Shown one piece after another: positions 1-11,016 of a stretch of 64,000 nt of DNA. Below the pieces are notes generated by a model that worked only from the letters and a program-made list of their open reading frames with translations, did not search any database and was not told the origin of the DNA. Position 1 is the first letter of the stretch, and each line of letters opens with the position of its first letter. Both the position numbers and the translations under genes were made by a program. The DNA is from Acidimicrobiaceae bacterium (GTDB lineage: Bacteria; Actinomycetota; Acidimicrobiia; Acidimicrobiales; Acidimicrobiaceae): assembly GCA_013044385.1 (NCBI GenBank), contig JABEUN010000005.1, positions 1-64,000 of the forward strand. The letters are read 5' to 3'.

Positions 1-217
1 CGACCACCGAGCACCTTACCGGCGCTATCGCCAAAGCGCATCTCCACGGTTGTTGGGTTCTCAGCCTTTCATGTCGGTCGAACGGGTTGAAGCCAGTTGC
101 TCCACTTCAAAACTACAGAGAAGTTACTCTAAATTGGCTTCGACAATGACCGTTGAGGTAATTTCTCTCAACTTGGCATACTGGACAAACGTCTAGCGTG
201 AACAAAGATTTGCCAAG
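1..217. other. left-edge stretch downstream of ligA
   Basis: No gene is supported here. On the minus strand a short reading frame opens with GTG/ATG at about 47/41 and runs off the left edge; it is too short to judge and does not look like the start of GatC, which often follows ligA in actinobacteria. No convincing terminator hairpin is visible after the ligA stop. Confidence 0.3.
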
Positions 218-2272
<2,055 letters not shown>

Positions 2273-2301
2273 TCATCAAGCGTGTGGCTCGAACCAACGG
2301 T

Positions 2302-3339
2302 TCAACTCCGAACGACACCGGAACCAAGAACTAGGTCACCACGGTAAAAGGCCACGGTCTGACCAGGAGCGACCCTACGAATCGGATGGCTCAGATAGAG
2401 GGAATTCTCGGCAAGGAAGGCCGTGCTCACCCTTCCGTGAGCGGCGGTTTGAATTTGCAACAGCTCGTCAGGTCCAGGAACATCGAACCTGAAGGCGAGC
2501 TGCTCCAGCGGTATGTTCTCGACCAACAGATCCGACTCGGAGCCAACTGTCACCGTGCCTGCAGAATGGTCCTTGGAGACTACGTAGCTTCTGCGCGCAC
2601 TCCCACCTATGCCGACCCCACGCCTCTGGCCGATGGTGACCGTCTCAATCGCCGGCACTTCACCAATCACTTCCTTCGAGCCGACCCTAACCACCTTCCC
2701 ACTATGGATTGGAACCCGATCGGCTAGAAAAGTCTCCCTCCCTTTTTGAGAAGAGATGAAGCAGACATCCAGCGAGTCGGGTTTATTGGCAGTTCTGAGG
2801 CCCATGTCCGAAGCAATCCTTCTGACTTCGTCCTTAGACATCTCCCCTATCGGAAGCAGGATCCTCCCGAGTTGAGATCTAGTGAGCATCGACAGTACGT
2901 ATGACTGGTCTTTCATCCTGTCCGCACCCCTTGCGAGCCACGGGCCATCCTGCTGTTCTACAATCCTCGCATGGTGCCCCGTAGCCAGAATGTCGTATCC
3001 AAGGCGATCCAACCGAGCCATCAGATCGCCAAACTTAAGATGGCGGTTGCACTCTATGCATGGATTCGGGGTCAGTCCGGCCATATGGGATGAAACATAC
3101 ATCTCAACGACGTGCTCGTTGAAGCTGTCAACCATGTTGAAAACAGAATGGCGTATGCCTAGCTGGTCAGCGACCCGCCTTGCATCCTCTACGTCGGAGA
3201 CTGAACAGCATCCACTGTCTGACTCACCACCCCACAACTTCAGGGTCACTCCGACCACATCGTGGCCCTGTTGAACCATGATCGCCGCCGCCACCGATGA
3301 GTCGACCCCGCCAGACATGGCGACCATAACTCGACTCAT
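2302..3339 (-). CDS. mnmA: tRNA-specific 2-thiouridylase MnmA
   Basis: It activates and thiolates U34 of the tRNAs for Lys, Glu and Gln in the cytoplasm, using ATP and sulfur relayed from a cysteine desulfurase. The N-terminal PP-loop SGGVDSS (residues 9-15) binds ATP. The catalytic cysteine pair is visible as NPCIECN (Cys94) and DVCFI (Cys193). The protein is 345 residues, usual for the family. The ATG at 3339 is preceded by GGAAAGGG. Stop-to-start distance to ligA is 41 bases. No cysteine desulfurase gene is in the window. Confidence 0.96.
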   Translation of the reverse strand: MSRVMVAMSGGVDSSVAAAIMVQQGHDVVGVTLKLWGGESDSGCCSVSDVEDARRVADQLGIRHSVFNMVDSFNEHVVEMYVSSHMAGLTPNPCIECNRHLKFGDLMARLDRLGYDILATGHHARIVEQQDGPWLARGADRMKDQSYVLSMLTRSQLGRILLPIGEMSKDEVRRIASDMGLRTANKPDSLDVCFISSQKGRETFLADRVPIHSGKVVRVGSKEVIGEVPAIETVTIGQRRGVGIGGSARRSYVVSKDHSAGTVTVGSESDLLVENIPLEQLAFRFDVPGPDELLQIQTAAHGRVSTAFLAENSLYLSHPIRRVAPGQTVAFYRGDLVLGSGVVRS

Positions 3340-3422
3340 CAGTTACCCTTTCCACAAATTTGAAGGCCCCATCCGGCGACACCTTGACTTTGGCCCCAAA
3401 ATATTCGCCTTTTGTCAACCCG

Positions 3423-4259
3423 TTACCGGTAAAGTACGCCCAGATCGTCAAGTTTCGACTGGAGTAGCGACGGACGATCCGAAATTATTCCATCACACCC
3501 GATTGAAACCAGCTCTTCAATTGTATTCACGTCGTCTACAGTCCAGACGTGAACCGCCAGTCCAGAACGGTGTGCGTACTCCAACAGATCCCGGCTCAAA
3601 TACTTGGCACCAGCCAATCTTGCCGGAACTTGCAGTGCGACGAACGGCGGCGAGTCCAGAGGTTCTCCCTCATTCTGCTGGAATGAGGCGTAAAAGCCGT
3701 ATGCCTCATCCGGTGAAGCAGCTGTGCTCAGCTCTGGGTCAAGGGATCTAAACCTGTCCAACGGTGCCTGGTGGAACGATGCTACGATCGTATTTTCTTC
3801 CACCTCGTATCGGCGTATTAGTCCGCTCACTAGCGGCTCAAGTGCCGAATCCGGGCCGTAATCCTCCTTGAGGTCGAAGTTCCAGATCAGGCCGGGATAC
3901 CGCTCTAGCAGCTCCTCGATCCTCACGAGGCGAAGCTCAGGGATCCTTGCCCGCACGCCCCTATATGGGAAGGTCCCATCATCGCCAACGAACCTGTATC
4001 CAGCGTCCAGTTCGGCAATCTCCTGAAAGTTAAGGTCCGACACCCGACCAGTCCCATTTGTACAGGCGTCGACGAAATCGTCATGGTTGACAACCACAAC
4101 TCCATCTCTACTCAAGTGCAGATCTAGTTCAACCGCCTTGATACCTATGGATACAGCTTTCTCGATTGCAAAGAGGGTAGATGCAGGCGCCTCTAAGGCG
4201 CCGCCTTGGTGGGCGTAGCCCAGAACTCGTCGATGAAGCCAGTCCCCAGACACATCCAA
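3423..4259 (-). CDS. glycerophosphodiester phosphodiesterase
   Basis: The protein belongs to the GDPD family, TIM-barrel enzymes that hydrolyse glycerophosphodiesters to glycerol-3-phosphate and an alcohol with a divalent metal. The family signature is present near the N-terminus as AHQGG...EAPAST (His17), then VELDLHLS (Glu44, Asp46) and VNHDD (His59). The usual HRG is HQG here. The C-terminal GCDGIISDRP motif that closes the barrel is intact. There is no signal peptide, so it is probably cytosolic. The start is uncertain: TTG at 4259 is used here, and GTG at 4253 is also possible. The start lies only 19 bases from that of the divergent gene at 4279. UgpQ-like function is inferred; the substrate is unknown. 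Confidence 0.88.
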   Translation of the reverse strand: MDVSGDWLHRRVLGYAHQGGALEAPASTLFAIEKAVSIGIKAVELDLHLSRDGVVVVNHDDFVDACTNGTGRVSDLNFQEIAELDAGYRFVGDDGTFPYRGVRARIPELRLVRIEELLERYPGLIWNFDLKEDYGPDSALEPLVSGLIRRYEVEENTIVASFHQAPLDRFRSLDPELSTAASPDEAYGFYASFQQNEGEPLDSPPFVALQVPARLAGAKYLSRDLLEYAHRSGLAVHVWTVDDVNTIEELVSIGCDGIISDRPSLLQSKLDDLGVLYR

Positions 4260-4278
4260 GACGCTAGCCGCTCAGCTA

Positions 4279-4890
4279 TTGTCTTTTGAGATGCTTGATC
4301 ATATCCTTTTAGACGTTGCGGGCGCGATCAGGGCGACAATGGAGAACGCCATGTTGGAGCGGGCTGCGCTCGAGGAGCGGTTTCAGACAGACATCTGGCT
4401 AGGCGACATCAGCTTCGAAACTTCATACTCCCTTCCCGGAGAGTCAAATCCGCCAAAAGTAAGAGCCGATCTCAGTTTTGAGTGGCCCACCTGGTCCCAG
4501 AGCGCCTATCGCTCTTGGGCAATAGGCGACTCAGAGGTAGATAAGCCAGAGCTCACACTGCAGATCGCACTCCGAATCCAGCGCCTGGCCGAACGCCCAG
4601 ATCTCTCCTCGCTTACGGCCGTTGTACCGCTGACCTCTCCGATTCTGCTCGAGGGATCCGCAGAACTCACGTCGATCAGCATCGAGGAGAGTCTCGAAAT
4701 CGAAGTTGGACGGACTGAATCAGCAGCTGAATTCCTGTACGAAGCCACTCTTCACCTAGGCGAATCGACAATGGAGGATCCGTCAACTCTCGAAGGTGAA
4801 CTGAAGCCCTTGGGTGCATGGTTGGCTTCGGTGCTCGTGAAGCTTGCAGACCTCCAACTCACTTACCTTCCACCGGAAGAGGACGACTGA
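4279..4890 (+). CDS. hypothetical acidic protein
   Basis: I do not recognise this 203-residue protein. It is acidic, has no signal peptide or membrane segment and ends in PPEEDD. The first 30 residues look helical, the middle alternates beta-like stretches (residues 40-75 and 110-135), and the last 30 form a likely amphipathic helix. The first in-frame start is TTG at 4279, but an ATG at 4291 is a good alternative: a TATTGT hexamer at 4277-4282 ends 8 bases before it, as expected for a leaderless transcript. It is transcribed away from the GDPD gene. Codon use resembles the neighbours, so it is probably a real gene. Confidence 0.6.
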   Translation: MSFEMLDHILLDVAGAIRATMENAMLERAALEERFQTDIWLGDISFETSYSLPGESNPPKVRADLSFEWPTWSQSAYRSWAIGDSEVDKPELTLQIALRIQRLAERPDLSSLTAVVPLTSPILLEGSAELTSISIEESLEIEVGRTESAAEFLYEATLHLGESTMEDPSTLEGELKPLGAWLASVLVKLADLQLTYLPPEEDD

Positions 4891-5208
4891 AACGGCGGCC
4901 AATCTCATAATTGCCAAGGTAGGCGAGCCCGAACGGGTAGGGACGGTTGCTGGCAGTGCCTCCATGCCGGGATCCCGACGAACTGGAACTTAGGCGGGGA
5001 TCTGCTCCGCGAGTCGGACCAGATGGCCAGGACAACCATGGAGGAGATTGGTCCGAAATGGGTCGGGACTACAAATTCACTGTCCCGGTGACCAGAATCA
5101 GCATGACTAGAACCAAAGCTCGGTATTGACGTGCAACTTGGCAAGTTCCACTGCTGAGTGGACCTACGAGTGCCGAAAGTGCAAGTGGCGAACTATCCCA
5201 GCAAGGAC
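4891..5208. other. 318-base intergenic stretch between convergent genes
   Basis: It lies between the end of the unknown gene on the plus strand and the end of the PfkB gene on the minus strand. Short open frames exist on both strands but none has family-like features or a ribosome site. No strong terminator was seen, only a short GC-rich inverted repeat around 4968-4979. Confidence 0.4.
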
Positions 5209-6222
5209 CTATGCAAGTCCCTGCTCTTTTGCTAGTTCCAAAATGTCAACTTGTGGTCTTGCCCCAAAGTGGGAGACGACCTCCGCCGCACATAAAAGGC
5301 CCAATGATGTCCTCTTTTCAAGGTCAAAGCCCTTGGCCAGCCCAGCCAACCAACCTGCTGCGAACTGATCTCCCGCACCAGTCGTGTCTACGAGATCGGT
5401 CGGATGAGCAGGAAGTCGGATCATCTGATTCTGGTCGAAGCCGAGCGCGCCTTCGGGCCCAAGGGTGATCGCCCCCGAGATACCCCGCTCGCCGAGCATC
5501 GCAGCTGCGAATGTTGGGTCGCCGCTATCGGTAAGATTCGCTGCCTCCTCGGCGTTTGCAAACACCACGCTTACACCGGAGTCGATCAGCTCCAAAAGGC
5601 GGGATCGGTGACGCTTCACCAACTCGGGATCCGAAAGCGAGACCGCAACTTTGCGGCCAAGTGCAGACGATTTAGCTGCAAGATCACGCAGAGGAGCAAA
5701 CATATCGGGGCAGTCAAGCAGGTAGCCTTCCAAATATGTCACTGGCGGAGGAGACGTCAAGAGCGTTGACATCTCCAATTCGCCGATCCCCGCCGAGGCA
5801 CCTAAGTAGGTGAGCATGGTCCGCTCCGCATCGGGTGTCACCATAACAAAACACCTCCCGGTGCCTAATGGGTCTGACAACGGGACATAGAACGGATTCA
5901 GTTCGACCCCCGCAAACTTTAGCTCCCCCTCAAAGACCAGACCCAGCACGTCTTCTTCCACCCGAGCTACCATCTTTGAAGGAACACCTAGTCTGGCTAT
6001 GCCGACCATGGTGTTGGCAACCGAACCACCGCCCTGCTCGTTGAGGCTCTCGATATGTTCCGCCACCTCAATTGAGACTTCCCTGCTAATCAGCGACATG
6101 GTGCCCTTCTCGAGAGAAAGATCCACCAGAACTGAATCTTCTACCTCGCTGAAGATATCGACGATCGCGCTTCCGACACCGACGATCATTTCATAGTTCT
6201 GCTCTGTCATCCATCCGAACAT
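5209..6222 (-). CDS. PfkB-family carbohydrate/nucleoside kinase
   Basis: This is a ribokinase-fold sugar or nucleoside kinase acting in the cytoplasm with ATP. The C-terminal PfkB signature DTTGAGDQF begins at about residue 279, with Asp285 as the expected catalytic base. The N-terminal glycine-rich GGGSVANTMVG motif binds the substrate. The overall look (AGxGELE region, RTMLTYLGAS) resembles the adenosine kinase/PfkB subgroup found in many actinobacteria, but the substrate cannot be read from sequence. ATG at 6222 or 6210. The gene starts about 44 bases from the inferred end of the tnpB element, so its promoter region may be disturbed. Confidence 0.9.
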   Translation of the reverse strand: MFGWMTEQNYEMIVGVGSAIVDIFSEVEDSVLVDLSLEKGTMSLISREVSIEVAEHIESLNEQGGGSVANTMVGIARLGVPSKMVARVEEDVLGLVFEGELKFAGVELNPFYVPLSDPLGTGRCFVMVTPDAERTMLTYLGASAGIGELEMSTLLTSPPPVTYLEGYLLDCPDMFAPLRDLAAKSSALGRKVAVSLSDPELVKRHRSRLLELIDSGVSVVFANAEEAANLTDSGDPTFAAAMLGERGISGAITLGPEGALGFDQNQMIRLPAHPTDLVDTTGAGDQFAAGWLAGLAKGFDLEKRTSLGLLCAAEVVSHFGARPQVDILELAKEQGLA

Positions 6223-6275
6223 ATGCCGTTAAGCACTCTATCTGGCCCGAAGGTATCTGAAATGGTTGACATCCT

Positions 6276-6295
6276 CCCCTCCCTCACGGAAGGGG
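6276..6295 (-). repeat. right-end subterminal hairpin / likely omega-RNA stem
   Basis: CCCCT..CC and GG.AGGGG pair around a four-base loop. In IS605-family elements this end both binds TnpA and forms the 3' part of the guide (omega) RNA that overlaps the end of tnpB. The stop of tnpB is 22 bases upstream. If the RNA follows the known pattern, its guide would be the roughly 20 bases just outside the element, at 6246-6265. Confidence 0.65.
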
Positions 6296-6317
6296 ATTCC
6301 AGAATGTAGATAGTGGC

Positions 6318-7580
6318 TCATGCCACTTCTTCTTCTAGGGGTTGACGCTTCATCGGGTCGCTGTGGCTAAGGGCCTGCGGTGTCCCTCCACATCCTGTGA
6401 CCGCAAGTCCTGCGGCGAGAATGTTCTGTGCTGCATTGATATCCGCATCTGCTTGGTAACCACATGCGACACAGCTGAAGACCGCTTGGCTCTTGCGGTT
6501 CTGTCGTGTGCAGTGTTTACATACGGAACATGTTTGAGAGGTGTACTTGGGGTTGACCTGAGTCACTACGACTCCGGACGAGTTTGCTTTGTCTTTGAGG
6601 CGCTTTCTAAAGAAAGACCAAGACTGGTTCAGGATCTCCCGGTTTAGTCCTTTCTTCTGGGCGACGTTCTTGCCGGGGTTTTCTTTCGTACCACTGGCTG
6701 AGCGGACCATGTTCTTTACCTTCAGGTGTTCTAGAACGTTCAGGTCGTAGTTTCGAACTAATTGGGTAGTCGTCTTTTCTACCCAGTCCTTGCGTCGGTC
6801 AGACTCTTTGGCTGCGAGCTTGGCTATGGATAGCTTGGTTCTTGCTCTGCTGTTTGAGCCTTTTTGCTGACTTGAAAGCTTCCGCTGGAGCCTGCGTTTG
6901 CGCTGGGACTCTGCGGGGCTAAGAAGCTTTGGCATATGGAGGTGCATCCCATCCGAAGTGGTGACGCTTGAGGCGATTCCCATGTCCAGCCCCACAATGG
7001 CTCCAGTTGATTCCCGCTCGATCTGTGGAGCTGGGCGAGTGAAGCTGACAAACCATCGACCCGAACGATCTTTAGTGACCCTTGCAGATGAAGCAGTCTC
7101 TATGTCGTTCCAATTACGAGTGATGCGAAACTTGACCCATTCGGCCCTGGGTACCAGTATTTCTCCCCAGTTGCGATTGAGTTTTCTGACTGAGAGATCT
7201 CGTACGTAAAATCCTTCGTTATCTCCAGCTTTGCGCCAGGTGGGGCGAAAGAAGTGTGCTGGGTTATTCCACCAGTTCTTAAATGCCTTGTCTAGATCAC
7301 GCAACGCCTGTTGCTGGACTGCCGATGACCCCTCTTTGAGCCAGGTGAACGCTTGTCTTGCTTCAGCTAGCTCTTTAGCTTGGGTGGGGTAATTGATCTT
7401 GGCCGTCCTGTCCTTACGCCAGAGATTCCTTTGTTCGAGACCCAAGTCGTAGACGAAACGCGCATTTGAGCAGTGCATAAGTAGGGTTGTGTTGTCATCC
7501 AAGTTCGGATACAACCTCTGGGAGATGCTCATGGGTGTAGTTTGACTCCCAATTGTGACGTTATTCTCTGTCGAAACCAT
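6318..7580 (-). CDS. tnpB: TnpB RNA-guided nuclease (IS605 OrfB)
   Basis: TnpB is the RNA-guided DNA endonuclease ancestral to Cas12; it cuts the empty donor site using an omega-RNA made from the element end. All catalytic parts look intact in 420 residues: RuvC-I GLDMGI (Asp199), RuvC-II NVLEHLKVKNM (Glu284), a zinc finger with CSVC and CVAC (Cys351, 354, 370, 373) and RuvC-III DADINAAQNI (Asp380). The ATG at 7580 gives an unusual 16-residue lead, and Met17 at 7532 (MSISQRLYP) resembles the normal family start. Neither has a clear ribosome site. There are no frameshifts, so it may be active. Confidence 0.93.
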   Translation of the reverse strand: MVSTENNVTIGSQTTPMSISQRLYPNLDDNTTLLMHCSNARFVYDLGLEQRNLWRKDRTAKINYPTQAKELAEARQAFTWLKEGSSAVQQQALRDLDKAFKNWWNNPAHFFRPTWRKAGDNEGFYVRDLSVRKLNRNWGEILVPRAEWVKFRITRNWNDIETASSARVTKDRSGRWFVSFTRPAPQIERESTGAIVGLDMGIASSVTTSDGMHLHMPKLLSPAESQRKRRLQRKLSSQQKGSNSRARTKLSIAKLAAKESDRRKDWVEKTTTQLVRNYDLNVLEHLKVKNMVRSASGTKENPGKNVAQKKGLNREILNQSWSFFRKRLKDKANSSGVVVTQVNPKYTSQTCSVCKHCTRQNRKSQAVFSCVACGYQADADINAAQNILAAGLAVTGCGGTPQALSHSDPMKRQPLEEEVA

Positions 7581-7609
7581 CTAGAGGTTTCGACGTGAGT
7601 GCTATCCTT

Positions 7610-7628
7610 CCCCTCCCGACGGAAGGGG
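7610..7628 (-). repeat. left-end subterminal hairpin
   Basis: CCCCT(C)CC pairs with GG(A)AGGGG around a three-base loop, giving the same stem, including the same internal mismatch, as the hairpin at 6276-6295. It marks the left end of the tnpB element. Confidence 0.65.
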
Positions 7629-7651
7629 TTTGACGCACATGTTGATCAAAA

Positions 7652-10279
7652 ATGGACAAGCCGCAACCTTGCATCAGGTATGGAGGCGGTTTTGGGCTAG
7701 TTTTAGTCTTAGTGAGCGAGAACCCAAAAGATACCCAATCCAATCCGTACAAGTTGCCCAGCCACACCAGGCCGATCAGGTATTCGATCCTGCTCGAGCC
7801 CGACTTGGTGGATTTACGCTTTAACGGCACCGAGACCATCGAAATCCAAGTCGACAAGGACTGTTCGGAGGTGAAGCTGAACTCAGTCGCTTTGGATATC
7901 CTCACCGCTTCTATAACCAGTGGTGGTAAAGAATTGGCCGCTTCGGTCCACTTCGATCCGGAGATGGAGATCGTGACCCTGAGAACCGACGGGACAATCC
8001 AGACTGGAGAAGCTCTTGTCAAGGTTGATTTTTCAGGAGAACTATGGGCGGGACTTGCTGGCTTCTACCACTCCGTATACACCGATGCAGATGGTAACAA
8101 AGAGACAATAGCAACGACACAGTTCGAAGCGACAGACGCACGTAGGGCGTTTCCCTGTTTTGACGAACCCGAGTTGAAGGCCATCTTCAGTATTTCGATC
8201 CGCTCGAACGAGGACCTGATGGTCGTCTCCAACTACCCAGAAAAGTCCTCTACTCGGACTGGGGACGGAAAGAAATTGACCGTCTTCGAGGACACCATGG
8301 TGATGTCTAGCTACCTGGTCGCCTTCGTGATCGGCAATCTCGAGGCTTCCGAGACGAGCATGTCTGGGACTACCCCGATCAGAGTGATAACGCCGAATGG
8401 CAAGGGTCACTTGGGATCGTACGCACACTTGGTCGCTGACCACTCAATCAAGTTCTTCACAGAATGGTTCGGGATCGCCTACCCAGCACCAAAAATGGAC
8501 CTTCTGGCAATCCCGGACTTCGCCGCCGGTGCTATGGAAAACTTGGGCGCAATCACATTCCGGGAAGCCGATCTACTGATAGATCCCGAGTCGGCATCGA
8601 TGGACGAGCAGATCCGAGTAACAGAGGTGATCTGTCACGAAATAGCTCATATGTGGTTTGGCGATCTAGTCACGATGAAGTGGTGGAACGGCATCTGGCT
8701 CAATGAAGCCTTTGCGACCTACATGAGTTTCGCCGCCGTTGACGCGTTCAGGCCAGACTGGCGAGTCTGGGAGAGATTCGGAATCATGAGCCTCATGGCA
8801 CAAGAGATCGACTCCTTGGCTACAACCCGGCCGATCGAGTATCCAGTGATCGCTCCGTCAGACGCAGATGGGATGTTCGACCTGCTGACATACGAGAAGG
8901 GCGGATCGATACTGCGGATGCTGGAGCAGTATCTTGGTCTCGAAAGATTTAGGGCAGGAATCAGGCTCTATCTTCAAAAGCACGCTTACGCAAATGCCGA
9001 GACGACGGACCTCTGGGACGCTCTGGAGGAGGCGAGCGGTGAACCCGTCCGCCTGATCATGGATACCTGGGTCTTCCAAGGAGGGCACCCGACGGTCTCA
9101 CTCGAGACGACTGCCGGTGGATTCAGGATCTCACAGCAACCCTTCAGATACCTATCAAGACCCGAGGACCTCAAAGGGGCCATTGGTGACAATTGGCAGA
9201 TCCCGGTAGGAATCCGCACGAACGACGGTACCACAGCCAAAGTACTCCTCTCAGATGAGAGCCTAGGCCTGTCGGAGACGGCAGGTGTTCCAGTCATCAA
9301 TGCAGACGGGTCCGGCTTTTACAGGTCCCACTATGATCAAGCCTCGTCTTCGGCGATATTGTCTGGATTGCGCGAGTTATCCACGCTCGAAAGACTCAAG
9401 TTTGTGTCGGATTCTGTAGCTCTGTGGCAGTCAGAAACCCTGCCCCTCGCCAACTTGGTCGAAGTATTGCGTGCTCTCGGTGACGAGCGCGACCCGACCG
9501 TATTGGCCGCAGGTCAGAGTGCACTATCGATGCTGAACCGGATCGCCACTCCTGCCGAAAGACCTTTGGTTGCAACGTTGGCATCCAGCATCTTCTCAAA
9601 GGTTCTGGACGGATTCGGTATGTCAAGCGACATCGGCGACTCTGCCCAGGACAGAGCTGCCCGTGCGATCGCTCTGGACGTACTCGGGACCATCGCCAAC
9701 GACGTAGAGGTCCGGGACTACTGCTTCGAAGCATTCAGAATGGATATGGCGGGTGATGTGGGGTTGGAGCCGGATCAGGCCGGTTCGATCCTTCACGTGG
9801 TGTCGACCCATGGCGACGAGACCGAGTTCGCCTTCATTCTTGACCGTTACCGGCATCCATCGTCCCCACAGGACGAGATGCGATTCCTATACGCGCTCAC
9901 GGGCTTCAGTCAGGCCGGACTTGCATCGAGGCTATGCTCCATGGCCCTTGGCGAGGTGCGGACCCAAGATGCACCTTACGCAATCGCAAGAGCGCTGGCA
10001 AACCGGTCCATTTCTGAAGTGGTTTATCGCTTTATCGAGACTAATTTTACTGAGATCAAGTCCCGCTTCCCGGAGAATTCCCTTCCGAGGATGCTGAGCA
10101 GCCTCGGCTCATTCTACGCAGATGAGAACTACCGTCTCGCCCCAGAGGTCCGTAAATTCGTAGGCGACAACCCTCTCAAGTCCGGTAGTAAGACGGTGGA
10201 TCAGGCGATGGAGAAGCTGGAGGTCGGACTACGGGTCAGGGGTTCATATGCCGGTAGACTTGCAGAGTCCTTGAAATAG
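7652..10279 (+). CDS. pepN: M1-family aminopeptidase (PepN-like)
   Basis: This zinc metallopeptidase removes N-terminal residues from peptides in the cytoplasm. The substrate-binding GAMENLGA motif is at about residue 293 and the zinc site HEIAHMWFGD at about residue 329, followed 18 residues later by the third ligand in LNEAFATY. The N-terminal beta domain, thermolysin-like core and long helical ERAP1-type C-terminal domain make 875 residues, normal for the family. The first 20 residues do not look family-like; a GTG at 7712 (VSENPKDTQ) is a plausible true start. The tnpB element ends just 8 bases before the upstream ATG. No ribosome site clearly marks either start. Confidence 0.94.
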   Translation: MDKPQPCIRYGGGFGLVLVLVSENPKDTQSNPYKLPSHTRPIRYSILLEPDLVDLRFNGTETIEIQVDKDCSEVKLNSVALDILTASITSGGKELAASVHFDPEMEIVTLRTDGTIQTGEALVKVDFSGELWAGLAGFYHSVYTDADGNKETIATTQFEATDARRAFPCFDEPELKAIFSISIRSNEDLMVVSNYPEKSSTRTGDGKKLTVFEDTMVMSSYLVAFVIGNLEASETSMSGTTPIRVITPNGKGHLGSYAHLVADHSIKFFTEWFGIAYPAPKMDLLAIPDFAAGAMENLGAITFREADLLIDPESASMDEQIRVTEVICHEIAHMWFGDLVTMKWWNGIWLNEAFATYMSFAAVDAFRPDWRVWERFGIMSLMAQEIDSLATTRPIEYPVIAPSDADGMFDLLTYEKGGSILRMLEQYLGLERFRAGIRLYLQKHAYANAETTDLWDALEEASGEPVRLIMDTWVFQGGHPTVSLETTAGGFRISQQPFRYLSRPEDLKGAIGDNWQIPVGIRTNDGTTAKVLLSDESLGLSETAGVPVINADGSGFYRSHYDQASSSAILSGLRELSTLERLKFVSDSVALWQSETLPLANLVEVLRALGDERDPTVLAAGQSALSMLNRIATPAERPLVATLASSIFSKVLDGFGMSSDIGDSAQDRAARAIALDVLGTIANDVEVRDYCFEAFRMDMAGDVGLEPDQAGSILHVVSTHGDETEFAFILDRYRHPSSPQDEMRFLYALTGFSQAGLASRLCSMALGEVRTQDAPYAIARALANRSISEVVYRFIETNFTEIKSRFPENSLPRMLSSLGSFYADENYRLAPEVRKFVGDNPLKSGSKTVDQAMEKLEVGLRVRGSYAGRLAESLK

Positions 10280-10341
10280 AGGGCACTAGTTCAGGTCACC
10301 CATAAGCGCCTATAGGTTTCTACCTACCAGAAGGTGGTTCG

Positions 10342-11016
10342 TTGGCTGAAACACCCAACCGGGTGTTGGTAGTTGATGATGAGTTCGCCCAGCGTAAACT
10401 ACTCAGCACCTACCTTCACCGAGAGAGCTTCCATGTCATCGAAGCCAGTTCTTACATAGAGGCGATCGATGCGTTCGAGCGCCAAGGAGCCGACATTGCG
10501 ATCATAGATGTGATGATGTCAGGCTCTGACGGCTTCGAACTCGTCAAGGCGATCAGAGCACGGTCCGAGATTCCGATCATCATGCTGACTGCAAGGGGCG
10601 AAGAGGCGGCAAAGATCACTGGACTTGAGCTCGGCGCTGACGACTACGTCGTGAAGCCTTACTCCACTCCCGAGGTCATCTCACGAATTCGGGCTCAACT
10701 TCGTCGTTCGCAAGGATTCAGGGTCCAGACCACGGAGGTTACCTTCTCCGGGATAAGGCTAAACCGCGCCGCTAGGCGATGCTACGTCGGCGGCGAAGAG
10801 GTAGACCTATCTAGGCGGGAGTTCGATCTGCTCTGGGTCATGGCGACCAATCCCGGAAAGGTATACTCACGCGAGAGCCTACTACTTGCCGGCTGGGGAA
10901 CCACCTACATGGTCGAAAAGACAGTTGACGTGCACGTTGCATCCCTCCGAAAGAAGATCGGCGACGACCTGAAGATCAAGTCGCTCCGCGGTATTGGCTA
11001 CCGACTGGATCCATAG
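10342..11016 (+). CDS. OmpR/PhoB-type response regulator
   Basis: It is a two-component response regulator. The receiver domain (residues 7-118) has the acidic pair Asp12/Asp13, phospho-acceptor Asp56, Thr83 and Lys105. The C-terminal winged-helix DNA-binding domain (about 128-224) contains LSRREFDLLWVM and ends in GIGYRLDP, typical of OmpR-type regulators. The start codon is TTG at 10342, supported by an AAGGTGG ribosome site 7 bases upstream. The histidine kinase gene starts on the next base after the stop, so the pair is translationally coupled. The stimulus and target genes are unknown. Confidence 0.95.
   Translation: MAETPNRVLVVDDEFAQRKLLSTYLHRESFHVIEASSYIEAIDAFERQGADIAIIDVMMSGSDGFELVKAIRARSEIPIIMLTARGEEAAKITGLELGADDYVVKPYSTPEVISRIRAQLRRSQGFRVQTTEVTFSGIRLNRAARRCYVGGEEVDLSRREFDLLWVMATNPGKVYSRESLLLAGWGTTYMVEKTVDVHVASLRKKIGDDLKIKSLRGIGYRLDP

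Larger units (their letters stand above)
6266..7644 (-). mobile_element. IS200/IS605-type element carrying only tnpB
   Basis: Ends are inferred, not proven. On the minus strand the element would begin after a TTGAT pentamer (7645-7649), the target and TAM known for ISDra2-like elements. It would end with TCAA at 6266-6269, after a GGAGGATG tail typical of IS605 right ends. Subterminal hairpins with the same stem CCCCTCCC/GGAAGGGG lie near both ends in the same orientation (6276-6295 and 7610-7628). No TnpA transposase gene is present, so movement would need an enzyme in trans. It sits in the divergent spacer between the PfkB kinase and the aminopeptidase. Confidence 0.7.
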
